Below, one piece after another: positions 24,154-37,205 of a stretch of 64,000 bases of DNA. The translations under genes and the position numbers were made by a program. The notes under the pieces were generated by a model. The model saw only the letters and a list, made by a program, of their open reading frames with translations. It made no database searches and was not told where the DNA came from. Each line of letters opens with the position of its first letter. The first letter of the stretch is position 1. Location of the stretch: contig ML679954.1 of the NCBI GenBank assembly GCA_007922225.1, positions 26,020,240 through 26,084,239 of the forward strand. Direction: 5' to 3'. Source of the DNA: Emydura subglobosa (lineage: Eukaryota; Chordata; Testudines; Chelidae).

Positions 24154-27100
24154 GCAATCACTCTTGCTGAGACAGAGATGTAACACGGTGGCTCACAGCT
24201 CTGGGCATCCCCAGCAGTGAATTACACAAGCCTATATGTTAAAAAAAGAATGGAGTACTGTGGTTAGATCTGAGCATATCTATGGTAGCTTGATATGGCA
24301 GCAGAAGGGTTAATTCACTCTCTAGCAAGTTAATTTCATATAAAGCAAAGATTACCACTTCTAATTGGATGCTGCTGATTGAATGCTCAAGGAGAAACGT
24401 GTAAAAAAATGTATAGCCTTTTTTCGTTGATAGACAAAATTACATATACAGTGATTTTGAATTAGTTACATATTTTAAAAGCATATGTTTACACTTCAGT
24501 GTATTCTACCTCTTGCATAAAAAAGCATTGATTGAAGGTTCTTGATTCATTGAGTATGATGGATCTGAGATATCTGTATCCAAAGTCATCTACTTGCAGA
24601 AACTGTACTGTATCTTTGACACCAGAGATATGTAAACACTATCAATACCATAACTTCTGAATTAATAGCTTAATGTAATTGCGTCTCCTAAAGTGGAAAG
24701 ATAGAAGATCCTTTCACTGAATGCAATAGACAATTACTGCAGTTTATATAAGAGTGATAAGATCAGCTCATGCTTCTAAATGTAAAACAGCATTAATGTG
24801 TAACCCACTGGCATTCTATACCACTAAGCAATATCTAATGATATCTATGCAGTAATGAATTTAGTTAAACCTCTCATTTTTGGTTTGGAAGAGAACAAAA
24901 CTGAATAATTTTCTCAAACTGTCCCCTTTTCATTTAAAATTCCTCCAGGAATTGGTAAAACTTAGTGAAGCTTAACACTTATTTAGGTGGCTGGTAACAT
25001 TTTTACATGTTTTCCTATTTAGGTATTGTAGTGAATATCATGTACATAACCTAAATACTTCATTTAGAAATGATTCACATAACAGACATTGTACTCCTAC
25101 CTGTAAATTATTATGTCATTAATTATGTTTGAAATCATAAAGTCCTCTGAGGAAGCAAGAATTTGGTAAGTCCACAATTCAATGTATATACTCCTAACTT
25201 TCTGTATAATTTAAGGCTATATAGTGCCATCAAATATTAAGCTGAATTCCCCATCGACTTCATTGTGGAATTCTGCCTAAAGGGACACTTTCAACTTGAA
25301 AATAACATTTCCATTTGAAAATTTTGCTATTTGTGTTTCAAGTAACCTTTAAGGCACTGTCTCTGCAATGACTTATGCATGTGCTTTAACTTTATTCGTG
25401 TAAGAAGTTTATTGATTTCAGTGGCAGCAATCATGCTGCAAGTGAAATAAATTCATAAGTTCATAAGATTGTTAAAACTGAAAAGGCTTAGAAAACCCCC
25501 ATACTCCCTATTTTTCAGGTTTCTTGTGTTCATTTTACAGCATTTTGAATGTAGTCAGTTCCACTGTTTGTTGACAGTCAGTTGTACTTCCTGCTTCATG
25601 CCCTATCATAATAACATTTACCAGTAGCAGCAGCAGCAAAGCAAAAAACTGTTGTGATAACAGGCTGTATGCAGGCATATGTACTAGAGAGCAAAGGGAG
25701 GTGGGAGAAGGTGGAGTGGGCATAAACATGTTTGGTGGTACTCTTAGATCTGCCCCTTCGGACCTTTAGCATAGGAGAAGATAATTATAAAATGTTTTAA
25801 AAGAACATTTTTTAAAAATCAGGGCATACTATATAAGGGATAGGCTCAAACAGGCATTTTTTGTTAATTTGATTCTTTTTAAAATTAGCTATTTGTCCAT
25901 GTCTCTTTTAAAAATGGTAGTGATTATTATTTTCCTATTGATGTTGTAAGTCTTAATTTCCCTGTTTCCCTATGTGCAAATGAACCTTGACCATCTTCAG
26001 GGTCTGTTGTTATTGTCTTTGCAAGAAGGGGAAGGAGGATCCTAGCTTATAAAGACTCCAGCATTAAGCAAACAGGCATATTTTTGCAGGACTTGTATAA
26101 TATTCATGTGCTTCAAAATTTTTTAGATATCAGCCATGAAAACCAAAAAGTGATGCAATAAATAATGCTTCTCTATGCAACATTAAATGTAATAGTGCTA
26201 CAACTTTGAATGTATTTATACTATTCACCCAATAAAAGTAGTGCAGGCTTAGTGTATCAACAGTTGCTATATCCTCTGGTAATTTATGGTAGCTGTAAAA
26301 TAATATGGTGCCAAAATTACAGTATATGGGGAAAATATATCAAAGTCCCAAATTTATGTTTACTTTGATGTGAACACTGGGCTGTACATACAAGTGGCCA
26401 TGCAGTTACCCCAGGAATACATCTGGCCCAATATAATCTGTTTACCCTTTCGTGTAAAATATCAGGGAATGATCCACCTTCCACTGAAGTCAATGTGAAT
26501 CTTCCTATTGTTTTTGTTTTTTTTAAAATGGGAGGCAAATTGGATTCTTAAAGTGTCTTAGGTAAATCACCAGAGATGAGTGATTATGTGAGGCAAAGAT
26601 GAGATTTAGGAGTTAAATAATCTGTGTGTGTGTGTGACAGAGAAAGAGATAATGGAACAACTTTTTTCCACCTCCCTCTTTTGTTCCTAAGTACTGCAAA
26701 GTAATGCTTATAAATTCTTTATTAAATGAGACCCCATGTATATTTTACTGGTGATCAAAAATGTAAGTGCTTTCCCATATCCATTTTAGCATGCAAGTTC
26801 ATTCTTGCTTTACTTCTATGTCCATGCCAGTAAAAGTTCACCACAAATCATCATTTTTGTATTTGTCCACAAATGCACCAAGACTTGCAAATAAAATATC
26901 TCTTTCCTTGAATTCATATGTGACTTTTGGGCATTCCCTCCCCGTTAGTGCAGAAGAGTGATTAAAAATGGAAAAGATGCTTTATAAATGGTTAAGCAGA
27001 CAACTGACATAGTTACCATAGAAACAGAAAGTACAATGCTGAGAATCAATTGGAAACCAAAGAACTTTGGCTCAGGAGACAAAAACATAAAAAATTAAAA

Positions 27101-28059
27101 CAAGAAACTTTCTAATTCACTGGTGGTGGTGGTGGTGATGGGACCTTAGATATAGGCCACTTTGCACCCCTCCATGTATATCTGAAGAATGAGGCCAGTA
27201 TTTGTCTATATAGGCTTAGAGGACATGTCGTCTCTGCTTAAATTTCCCCCTTGTCTTCCCTTCTATTGTCATCCCACTTCCCTATAGCCCTTGTAAGTTT
27301 AGGGTGCAGAAATGTCTGGAGGATAAAACAAGCCCCACCCAGTTTTTTGAGGAAAAAATCCAAAAAGCAATCCTGCAAACGTAATCTTCCATATCCCACT
27401 GCTTTTTTTTTTTTTTGCGGTGGGAGGGGAGGAGCATTTCCTGAAGCATCCAGCCATTTGTAATCCTTTCCTCCTGTGATAAGAAAGTGAGATCATGTAT
27501 TTCCTAAGCCATTTGCAATGTTGCTAAGGAACGAGAGTTCTTGGTTCCCTGTGTGTCATAATAGCTCTTTGGTTATGTTTTTATATATTTTCATTTTGTC
27601 AAATCTAAAAAAGCTCTTTAAACAGAGAAAGGAAGAACACTAATTTTTCTTTAAAATAACACCTTGTAGAATTAGACAATAATAAAAATAGAAGGAGCTC
27701 ACCCCTTGTCTTTAACACTGTTACGGTTTTGTTATATTTGACATTATTAAACCAATGACTAAATATGTTCAGCTATGTTGAATCAAGGCCAACTTCTCAA
27801 CTCAAGATAAAAATATGGAGTCTACAGGGTTTGGGCCCAAGACTGTTTTCCATTCTCTAATCTCTGAGAGAGTCTAAACCAGGGCCCAAAGTTGAGGAGG
27901 CAAGTTGTCTTCCAAGGCCCTGCACAGGGCTCAGCATTGGTGCCGAGATGAATTGCAGCCACGCTTGGGAGGGCAGGGGGTGGGAAATCAGCGAAGATGT
28001 TCTAGTATTAGTGATGTGGAATGAGGACCTTCACTCTGTGTTTCACACAGTCCCGACAT
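24154..28059. other. Intergenic AT-rich DNA
   Basis: No gene recognised. It contains a TG tract at about 26622-26635, GGT repeats at about 27121-27136 and a T tract at about 27402-27416 followed by a G-rich stretch. Confidence 0.5.
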
Positions 28060-28097
28060 AGGCAAAACTCCCATTACCTTCAGTAAGAGTTTTGCCT
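28060..28097. repeat. Short perfect hairpin (MITE core)
   Basis: AGGCAAAACTC at 28060-28070 is the exact reverse complement of GAGTTTTGCCT at 28087-28097, with CCATTACCTTCAG in the loop. It is probably the centre of a palindromic MITE (compare the CCATTGACTTCA cores elsewhere). Confidence 0.55.
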
Positions 28098-28580
28098 TTG
28101 TAAGAACTGCAGGATTAAGCTCTATTGTCATATTTTTATTTCATGGCAAACAAAGTATTTACACACAAGATTTAATTGTCTTTGATTATTTAAAGCTTAA
28201 TTATTTTATGTCATATTGAGTCCAACAGATTTGTCTTGTTATCCCCAATGTGAAGTATGTGCAACATCCTTAAATTATAAGTAACTGTTACGTATCAAGT
28301 TAAATTCTCATTGAACAAGGGGCAAGTTAGATGCTAGGTATAATAGGCTGCTGAGCTGTGTCTGTCTAAAATGAAGCAAAGGTGCTGTGCATCTAGCAGG
28401 TTTCTCCATTATGCTCCATTTGTTTCCATGACAACATATCTCTTCCCCTATCACTCTAGTAACAGGTTACTGTTTGTACCAGCAAACTGTTTAGATATTC
28501 ATAACTCGCTTAGTGATCTATTGCTATTACTGTTTAACATCAGCCTTTTGCCATCCTTCCTAACAAATCCACTCTTTAAA

Positions 28581-28652
28581 GCCTGATCCTGCAATGGGAT
28601 CTGCTAGCATGGTCAGTGGGGCTCTTAATGGATCTCATTGCAAGATCAGGGC
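28581..28652. mobile_element. Palindromic MITE (GCCTGATCCTGCAATG ends)
   Basis: The left end GCCTGATCCTGCAATGGGAT and the inverted right end GCCCTGATCTTGCAATGAGA match with few changes over about 22 bp. The 72-bp element is among the shortest clean examples in the window. Confidence 0.65.
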
Positions 28653-28899
28653 ATCAATCATTGTCTGTTATCAAAGAAAATGTGTTTGTATTTAAACAGT
28701 GAGACACAACCAGCCATACAGTAATTCTGAGTAAAGCACACTTCAGGATGTGGGTAAGATGCAAATAGAAAATCTGGGCTTTCCAAGAACCAGAAATACA
28801 TTTATCAGCACTGTCGCATGGTCTGAAGTGTTATAATATTATAAAATATAATAATAATATTGTTCACACATTCTCACCTTCTAATCAACGGTTGTGAAT
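28653..28899. other. Intergenic AT-rich DNA
   Basis: It includes an ATAATATTATAAAATATAAT tract near 28832-28860. No other feature. Confidence 0.5.
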
Positions 28900-29086
28900 A
28901 GGCCTCTAACTTTGTTAGCACTTGCCCTCCCCATTGTTATGTTTCTTACCCTTGGATGTATATATATACCTCTCATCTGTGATTTCCACTTCATGCATCT
29001 GACGAAGTGGGTTGCAGATCATGAAAGCTTATGCCCGCAGAAATGTGTTAGTATTTGAGGTGCTACAGGACTGTCGTTAATTTTGC
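28900..29086 (+). repeat. Dispersed sauropsid repeat
   Basis: 'CATGCATCTGACGAAGTGGG', 'CATGAAAGCTTATGCC' and GAGGTGCTACAGGACTGTCG are hallmark words of a family I know to be very common in turtles and crocodilians. A further fragment is at 48230-48275. I am not certain of its class. Confidence 0.6.
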
Positions 29087-30041
29087 TATAATATTATAAT
29101 TAGGGAATGATATATATTTTTAAATATATATACCTTTACAAATAATTGTTTTAAAAATAATTCTTTCAAAGAAACAATGTATAAAATAGCAGTTTAATGT
29201 AGGTTTTTTAAATATTTTAGTTTTCTTGTGCATCCCTCCTAAATCCTCAGTCAGTACAGATAGCTCTGATGCATTCACTTTTATATAATGATTTTACATT
29301 TTCTATTAATATCAATGAAGTACAGTGTTTCAGATTACTTATATGGTGCAGGGCTTTGTTTGTTTGACAAGTAAGCTGAATGCAGACATTTCTGCAATAG
29401 ATTTCAGAACAAGACATTAGAGTCTAATGAATAAAAGAATGTACATATTTAACATACAGCCAATTTAGGAGAGAGGGCATTCTTAGGCCCCAAGCCTGCA
29501 AAGAAATCCATCCAAGTGGATCTTTGTTCCCATGTATAGCTTCTTGCAAGATTTGGACATTAGATTTTAAGGTCTTCCGTGGGGGGCTTGATTCTCATTG
29601 TGGTTGTCTTGGGGCATTTTTGCAATCTAAATATTTAATACTAACAAAAAACCAAATAGGATTCCAGGGGGGGATTTAGGAAGGCAGGATGTAATTACTC
29701 CAAGATAATTTTGGCCATGTCACAAAAATTAATGCCCTTATGATAATGGTCATGAGTTTTCTATTTACCACTAGTTAACAGCACTTCTTCTATGCCTCAT
29801 TTGAGATGTAGTACCGCCATATTTTGTTCTTTTCAGAGTGCACTGGCTCAGTACTGACTATGGCCCAATCCTACTCCTATTGAAGTCAGGGGTAAACCTC
29901 CCTTAACTCCAGTGGGATTAAAATCAGGCCTTATGGAAGAGCACTGCATATTGAATCACCCAGACTGTTTCCCACAGCACTTATGTTACTTAGTGATATC
30001 CTAATCCAAATTGTAAAATGGCTTGATTCTGCTTATTTTAT
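29087..30041. other. Intergenic DNA with one MITE
   Basis: AT-rich. A palindromic MITE lies at 29862-29930, with left GGCCCAATCCTACTCC and right AAAATCAGGCC|TTA. Confidence 0.5.
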
Positions 30042-31152
30042 GAAAAATCATGGAGCAGTTCCTCAAGGCATCCATTCTGAGGTACTTGGAAGAGAGGAAG
30101 GTAATCAGGAACAGTCAGCATGGATTCACCAAGGGCAAGTCATTCCTGACCAACCTGACTGGTGGATAGAATGCTGGCTTCATCATTGGGCTCAAAGGAT
30201 AATGATCAATGGCTCAATGTCTGTTTGGCAGCCAGTATCAAGCAGAGTGCCCCAGGAGTTGGTCCTGGGACCAGTTTTGTTCAACATCTTCATTAATGAT
30301 CTGGAGGATGGGGTAGATTGTACCCTCAATAAATTTGCAGATGACACTAAGTTGAGGGGAGTGGTCGGTACACTGGAGGGTAGGGATAGGATACAGAGTC
30401 ACCCTAGACAAATTGGAGGATTGGGCTAACAGAAATTTGATGATGTTCAACAAGGACAAGTGCAGAGTCCTGCACTTAGGACAGAAGAATCCCATGCACT
30501 GCTACAGACTGGTTAGACAGCAGTTCTGCAGAAAAGGACCTGTGGGTCACAGTGGACAAGAAGCTGGATATGAATGAACAGTGTGCCCTTATTGCCAAGA
30601 AGGCTAATGCTATTTTGGGCTGCATTAGTAGGCGCATTGCCAGCAGATCAAGGGAAGTGATTATTCCCCTCTATTTGGCATAGGTGAGGCCACATTTGGA
30701 GTATTGTGTCCAGTTTTGGGGCCCCAACTACAGGAAGGATGTGGACAAATTGGAGAGAGTTCAGCGGAGGGCAGTGAAAATGATTAGGGGATTGGAGCAC
30801 CTGACTTATGAGGAGAGGCTGAGGGAACTAGGCTTGTTTAGTCTGTAGAAGAGAAGAGTGAGGGGGGATTTGATAGTGGCCTTCAACTACTTGAAGGGGG
30901 GTTCCAGGGAGGATGGAGCTAGGCTGTCTAGTTTGGATATTAGGAAAAAATTTTTCACTAGGAGGATGGTGAAGCACTGGAATGGGTTACCAGGGAGGTG
31001 GTGGAATCTCCATCCTTAGAGGTCTTTAAGGCTTGGCTTGATAAAGCCCTGGCTGGGATGGTTTAGTTGAGGTTGGTCCTGCTTTGAGCAGGAGGTTGTA
31101 CTAGATGACCTCCTGGGGTCCCTTCCAACCCTAATCTTCTATGATTGTATGA
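30042..31152 (+). mobile_element. CR1 LINE, 5'-truncated and decayed
   Basis: It aligns with the copy at 58.11-59.505 kb from KIMEQ onwards to the CR1-type 3' end (TCCAACCCTAATCTTCTATG). About 150 bp between LTNL and WIE is deleted, which removes RT motif A. The stretch FNIFINDLEDGVDCTLNKFADDTKL (30279-30353) is intact, including the loop missing from the other copy. A frameshift near 30400, an in-frame TAG in the LA*VRPHLEY region, another TAG at FSL*KRR and a deletion near 30930 finish it as a coding unit. The open stretch at 29983-30429 is the remnant. Confidence 0.9.
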
Positions 31153-32079
31153 AGTGGGTAGAGCTCAGTCCAAGGTGGGATGCCTGCATTAATTAAACAC
31201 AATATTTTTTCGTTATTGTGTAAAGGAAGATTTAACTGAGGTTCTGTGCAATTCAGTTATCCTGAATTATAGGGAAATACAATGCAAATATACATATAAA
31301 AACTCCAGTAGCTTTTCACTGTGGGCATCCATCACATTTTCTTAATCTCCTGTTCAAAGTCAAATTAATTAGCACTCTTCCATAAGTGGCACTTTCATAT
31401 TTTAAATCTTCAACTGATTTATGTGTTCTTGTTTTTATTTCACTTATTAAATTAAAAGCAATTTCTCCTCATCTGTGTCTTTCCAAACGTCCCACTGTCA
31501 AAGCTCTGGAAGTTATGTAAACCAGGCATATTGTTTATCTTAAATTTGGATTCATGTGATTCCTTTTTTTTCCTTTGCTCATTCTTCAGTCAGTGGTATG
31601 AGCATTGTCAGAGGAATTAAGAAAAATCTGCACATATTAATTATCTGCCCACTAGGCTTGTTAAATCTCATGTACTAATTTACTAAAAATTATCATTTTG
31701 TTTTTTGCTTCAGGTGCTTAATCTTTCCACTTGGAAAGCACCTAACTTTTCTCTTAGGCTCCATTGAAAATCCTAGCTTTACATGTTTCCTTTCTTATTT
31801 ATGTCATGAAATGTCTGTTTATGAAATCTTTTGCTATCTGTGTATTTTATCATATTTTATATGTAAAAACACCAAGTGCCAATAGAAACAAAGGGAATGT
31901 TAATTTCCCACACCCAATAATTACGTTGCAGGAGAAATAAAGGGCATTTTTGAAGTACCTATCCTCTTAGTATCTGCACATATCCTTTCAGCCAAGTGCC
32001 ATATTGTACTCAGTGTGTTAGTTGTCATACCAGGCTCATGTTATCCTTTGTTTGCTTCACCAATAGATTATGGTGTTTT
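31153..32079. other. Intergenic AT-rich DNA
   Basis: No feature recognised. Confidence 0.5.
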
Positions 32080-32640
32080 ACCTCTTAGTCCCTGCAATAG
32101 GATGGGTTGCTGATGGGCTGGAAAGCCTGAGGCTAAGCCAATCCTAATTATGAAATAAGCCTCACTTTAGGAAAATCAGGAGATCCCCATGTTTGTGTGT
32201 GTGTAATTGTATAAACTAAAAGGCTGTAGTGGAGGGAGGAAATCCAGAAGAATGAGCTATGCCTGGAGACACTGCAGGGGTAAGAAGGCCACTGCAGGTC
32301 CTTGAATCAATAGGAGGGAAAGCTGAAGAAAAGAGTGAGAAAGCTCTCCAGCTAGAGAGGCCTGAGTGAGATTTCTGCCAAGCATGGAAGAGACTATAAA
32401 GGCAAACTGGCTGAAAAATGTGAGTTCGTGTTTTATGGTCTTTTGGGTTAATCAGAAGAGAGAGTTTGAACTGGGCTGAAGGCTAAGAGGGCTGGAGTGT
32501 AGTGGGATTTGTTTGAACTACTTGTGGAAAATGAGTTCTTAAAGGGCTCTGAAGAGGGGGGGGGGAACAGAATAACATACTGTAGAGCATCCTCTGGCAA
32601 TGAGAGGGTACTTGGAAGGCAGGTGGCTGTGCAACAGTCC
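32080..32640 (+). repeat. Purine-rich dispersed repeat, family uncertain
   Basis: GAGACACTGCAGGGGTAAGA, AAAGCTCTCCAGCTAGAGAG and AGCATCCTCTGGCAATGAGA occur in a purine-rich block with a G9 run near 32557. I believe it is a turtle-type interspersed repeat, but no termini were found. Confidence 0.35.
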
Positions 32641-33234
32641 TATTGATCATTGGCTCACCTTGTTGCCAAATGTGGAATTATCTACTTCTCTTTTATTTAC
32701 CTTCTGAATTATACAAATACGATCTTTGAACTCCCACAGGCCATAGATCCAATTATCACTGCTGATAAAGCGGGACAGTTAAACCTGGCATCTGAACCTT
32801 GGAAGCTCACAGGAACTGAGGCTGATGAATACTCAAGGCATGTAACAGTCCCATTATTGGCTTTCAACAACTCTAAGCATTCAGATACTATTTACCACCA
32901 GAAACACAGCTAGCAGGTGTACAAGTGGGGAGAAAACTAGGGATGTTTGTAGCAGTGGATAGAGACTTCCATGCTGGAATGATCCAGTTATTTTAAAACT
33001 CTCCTCTCTCTTGGGACAAAGAGGATGATCTATTAGATAACATTGGTAGGTAAAAATACAAGGAAGGATAGGCACTGATGCCTTGTATAGATCTCAACTA
33101 CTATTACTGCTGTGCTAGAGAATAGCACTTTCACACTGATAACATCTCTGCATATTTAAAGCACAGCTGGCATGTTGCAGAGCAAAGCATAGCTGCGTGT
33201 GATAGCATGGTCCAGCCTGGGTCACCACACAGGC
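32641..33234. other. Intergenic DNA
   Basis: No feature recognised. Confidence 0.5.
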
Positions 33235-33318
33235 TTCAGATGCAGAAATTCCTGACTTCTAGTCCCTGTTCTGCAAATGTGTCTTTGTATATGATCATGG
33301 GCAAGTCACACAACTCAG
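33235..33318 (+). mobile_element. MIR SINE, left part
   Basis: 'CTTCTAGTCCCTGTTCTGCA' and 'GATCATGGGCAAGTCACACA' match MIR. The element is interrupted and seems to resume at about 33530. Confidence 0.65.
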
Positions 33319-33529
33319 GCTGATGAAATACTAGAAAAATACGTATGCTGAACAATTTATTTGACAAATATAGCTGGTATTCATTGAAAAAAATGCTTAG
33401 GATAATAATATTAATAAGCTATAGAGATGGTTGGATATCCCCAAAACTTTAACTCATTACATTATTAGATGGAAAAATGTCTCTACTTGCTTTAATAAAA
33501 TATTTGTCTACTATGAGTCAATGAGCTCT

Positions 33530-33670
33530 ACACATAACTTTCCTTTGCATCTCAGTATGCCCATGTGCAAAATGCAGATATTTTTTCCTACCTCACAGGG
33601 CAAAGTGACTTTTAAGGATGAATTAGTTAATGTTGGCACAGAGTTTTGCAAATGTTCAGTGCTAGAATGT
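33530..33670 (+). mobile_element. MIR SINE, right part
   Basis: 'GCATCTCAGTATGCCCATGT', GCAAAATGCAGATATTTTTT, CCTACCTCACAGGGC and 'GAGTTTTGCAAATGTTCAGT' continue the MIR order from 33318, after about 210 bp of foreign AT-rich DNA. Confidence 0.6.
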
Positions 33671-35373
33671 GACACACCAGTGTAGGAAATAGGCTTTCTG
33701 TTGTATTAGAGGTGATTGTGCCAGGTTTTCACACAACTTATAAAATCCTGCCATTTTAATTAGAGGCATTTTCCACTTTATACATTCCACTGCAATCTTG
33801 GCAGGACAGCCCTAATGTACCTGGACTTATTGCCACTCTGGGGTGCTTCACATCTTCATGAAAACATGATCTGACCAAATCAGTATGTGGTCCACTATTT
33901 TACATAATAAAGCAGCACGCAAGCATGGACAGGCAAAGTACATGTTATCTGTGGAGGTTCTCAAGAAGTCTTTCCAGCTGCTCTGTATATACTTGTGGTA
34001 CTAGAGAAGCAAGTGTTTAGCATGAATGTATAGTATGAGCTATTATTGAGCTGTTATTTATTGCAGTAAAATGATCACCTTTAAGGTCCAAAAGGCTGCT
34101 GCTGTCTTCTGCAGCTAAGCAGAAATCTGAGGTGAGGGGAGGGGGGAGGAAGAGGGGGAGAGAAAATCAAACCAAAATAATAATAAAAAAAAAATCCTAC
34201 AGGAAAAAATACAAAAGAAAACTATTTGTTTTCAGCACTCATGGTGCTTTTGTGTTTTCTCCCTAGAGAAACAGTAAATTGAGCTATTGCCCTCAAATGT
34301 ATAACATTATCCTCTTCTCAGTGATCATTGATCTTGATTTCTAAATATCTGAAGAGTGGTAAAGCAAAACAAATAGTATAATTACCAAACGAAACACTCT
34401 TCAGCAGTTACAAGAGCAGACAAAATATCAACACTTGTTGGATACAACGCACACAAATACAAATTACAGTTCCGAATGCTTTGGTGTGATGAGAATGGTG
34501 CTTTCAATTACGTTGCATTTAGAAAGTGCAGATACTTGACAGGTTTCAGATTCTTCTCCATGTTTGTTCTCTTGAGTACATGCCCACCACATGAAACAGA
34601 AATGCAATTGGGAAACAGCTGGATGACAATTGCTCTAGTTGATGGTGGATAATATTTGTTTTTTCTTGGAAATCAGAAGTACAGAAAACTATTACTTCAA
34701 GCCTGAGCTGGCCCTAAGCCACCTTTTATGCACTCCCCTCTCTCACTGAGAGAAACATTAACTTTTTTCCTTTCTGAACAGCACAAGTCTTGCTAGAAGC
34801 ATTATTCCAACACAATTAGGATACTGTAAAATTAATTGGCTGTGTGAAGATTTTAAATGTAATTTTTTCTTGTCAGATACAAAGTAATTGCATGTATGTT
34901 CACAGACCTGGTTCCAAAGGTTATTTATTGTCAGGTTAATATCCAGGGATCAGGTGATGGGTCCGGGATATTTTGTCCCACTGCTGTGTCAATCAATGTT
35001 TCATCCCATAGAAAGTATAAAACATCCAGTGTGAATGTTCGTGCATGAGTTCAAGGTTCACTCTCTGCAGTACTCAAGTACCATAAGCTTTATTCCTTGA
35101 GTTAATTATTCAATTCAAGCAAATAATTGCAGGAAAAAACTATTGTTTTATTTTTGCCCAACTCTAGTAAGTGGGGACAAGTGAACCAATTTGGGCAAAG
35201 TAAGAATAACTTTGTCTGAATTATTTTCCAGGTTTGGATCAATTTGTATAAGTATTCCCTCCCCCTTTGCTTCCACTTGTTTTTTCTGCCCCATTTTCTT
35301 ATCTTCCACTGTAGACTCTCACCTGCCCTCTGCTCATATACCTGGGCATTATTCCTACTGCAGGCTCCACCAC
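33671..35373. other. Intergenic DNA
   Basis: No gene. It has a purine tract near 34131-34166 (GAGGGGAGGGGGGAGGAAGA) followed by an A-rich run. Confidence 0.5.
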
Positions 35374-35450
35374 ATTCAGGCCCTGAACCAAAGCTCACAG
35401 AAGTCAGTGTGAGCTTTTCCATTGACTTCAATGGGCTTTGTATCAAGTCC
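35374..35450. mobile_element. Palindromic MITE
   Basis: GGCCCTGAACCAAAGCTCAC at the left and CAATGGGCTTTGTATCAAGT at the right are inverted relatives, with the exact palindromic core CCATTGACTTCAATGG. Confidence 0.6.
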
Positions 35451-36993
35451 TCAATCCTTCACCTCCCACTAACTCCATACATTCAGCACTATAACCTCCT
35501 GGCGCCCCTGATCCAATCTGAGTTTTTCCAAAGCTGCTCCTTTTATCTTACCACTGTAGATTCATAAGGCCCAGCAGAACTGGTTGAGTTCTAGACCACT
35601 CTCTTCCAAATTCCTAGCATCAGAAGGCTTCCTTTTAGCTATAGCATTCCAGAGATTAGTGTATTACTAAAGCCACAAAATATGCATGATTCCTATTCTT
35701 ACATGGCTCACAAATGGAGGAATGGATTTCTTTTATGAGAGGCATAACTGACTGTGTTACTGAGCATAATCTAAAATGCTTGAAGAATTTACCATAAGAC
35801 AGGTGAGGGTGTACTGGATGATTAATTTTTATAGAGAACAGCTGAAGGTTAGATACAATACTTCCCTAAAGGTAAACTAGTTATTTTGATTCCTCTCTTT
35901 AAAGTATGACCTGAAGGCAATAATGGGTAATGTACCCATGGCTATACGCATGGGGTTGGGGAGGAAAGCTGTCATATTTTCCCTTTCTCTGTATGGTTTT
36001 AAGCCATTTGTTACCATTCGAGTTTTGATGCCTGATTCACGCTGAGCCGTAAGATTTGTTAGCTAATTTATCTACATTTTTGTCATCCTTCAGTTTACTC
36101 AGAACCTGAAGCTATTTATGAATCTTTGGTTGTAAAGGCCTTTAAAATATTTCTGCCAAATCAGATGTGCAGTTTTCTGTTACATGAAAGGTCTTTAGAT
36201 TTATAGTTACGTGATTACAGTACAATGTGGCCTCATCTGACTTCTCTCCTCCAGGACCTCTGCAGCTTGCTTTAAATCCAGAACAAAATATCTTTAATAG
36301 ATTCACTTTATTCACTTATGCCTGCAAAAAGCCTTCAACATACCTCTTTGCATATTTAATCTGAGGCAATCAATGGTTTCTGTATTAAAAAAAAGACACA
36401 GGAACAGTTTCTGAAAGATCAACTTCTGAGCCAAGCATGTAGACTTGACAAAACTGGAAATATAGAGAAAGACATACTGGATCCAATTCTCCACAGCTTT
36501 GCACCCCATGTAGTTAGTTATACCAGTGTAGAGTGGGCATAAAACACTGATGAATCAGAAAGGTTCTGAGTTATATCCCCTTGCACTGGTGTTAAGGACT
36601 ACAAGAGATGCAGGACAATGCAGAATCTGGTCTACTGTTAGCTACATATTAACTGGCTCTCTCAGAGCTCTAGTCACTTTAAGATGCAACACCTGCAAAT
36701 ACTATCTGCACAACCTTATGCTTTTGTTCAATTCCCTGGGATTGCTGTCCATACATACACACTTGCACAGAGCTGAAATGTCCCAGCTAGGCCTGGTGGT
36801 AACATATATGAGATAGGCACAGTGAATAATAATGTAAACTCAACTGAATTTACTTAGGAACAGGGCTTAAAATCTTTACCTGATACCCAATAACTACAGT
36901 GTAGAAGACCTGGGCCACCATTGCTTTTAGGTATGTGGTCTTGGAAGTATGTCCATGCAGTTTAAAACACTAACCCACTTCTATGGTCTATGC
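35451..36993. other. Intergenic DNA
   Basis: No gene. A worn palindrome at about 36479-36640 (TATACCAGTGTAGAGTGG against 'CCTTGCACTGGTGTTAAG') is probably another MITE. Confidence 0.45.
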
Positions 36994-37205
36994 CAGTGTT
37001 TCTCAATTAAATTTGGCCGTGTAACCCTTTTTAACTTCTGCGGGGCCATGCGATACCCTCCACTGAAAAATCCAGGACATCTTCCCCTTTTCGGCGGCGC
37101 GCGCTGTCGGCTGTTTTCGGTGGCGCGGTTTCAATTTTTTGTGGAACCCTGAAATTCATCTCGCAGAACCCCAGGGTTCCACGGAACACCAATTGAGAAA
37201 CACTG
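36994..37205. mobile_element. Non-autonomous hAT-type transposon with GC-rich centre
   Basis: The ends CAGTGTTTCTCAATT and AATTGAGAAACACTG are exact inverted repeats. The flanks GTCTATGC and ATCTATGC form an 8-bp target duplication with one mismatch. The 212-bp body contains a CpG-rich stretch near 37094-37130 (GGCGGCGCGCGCTGTCGG). The same terminal motif is found at 46179-46483, so both were probably moved by related transposases. Confidence 0.85.

Noticed and set aside
28995..29063. Hammerhead-ribozyme-like core (CTGACGA ... GAAA) in the dispersed repeat at 29 kb
   Set aside because: The CTGACGA and GAAA words and a possible short stem (GCAT with GTGC) are present. However, the third strand lacks a proper U-H cleavage site, the base before the stem is G, and stem II is nearly unpaired in this copy.
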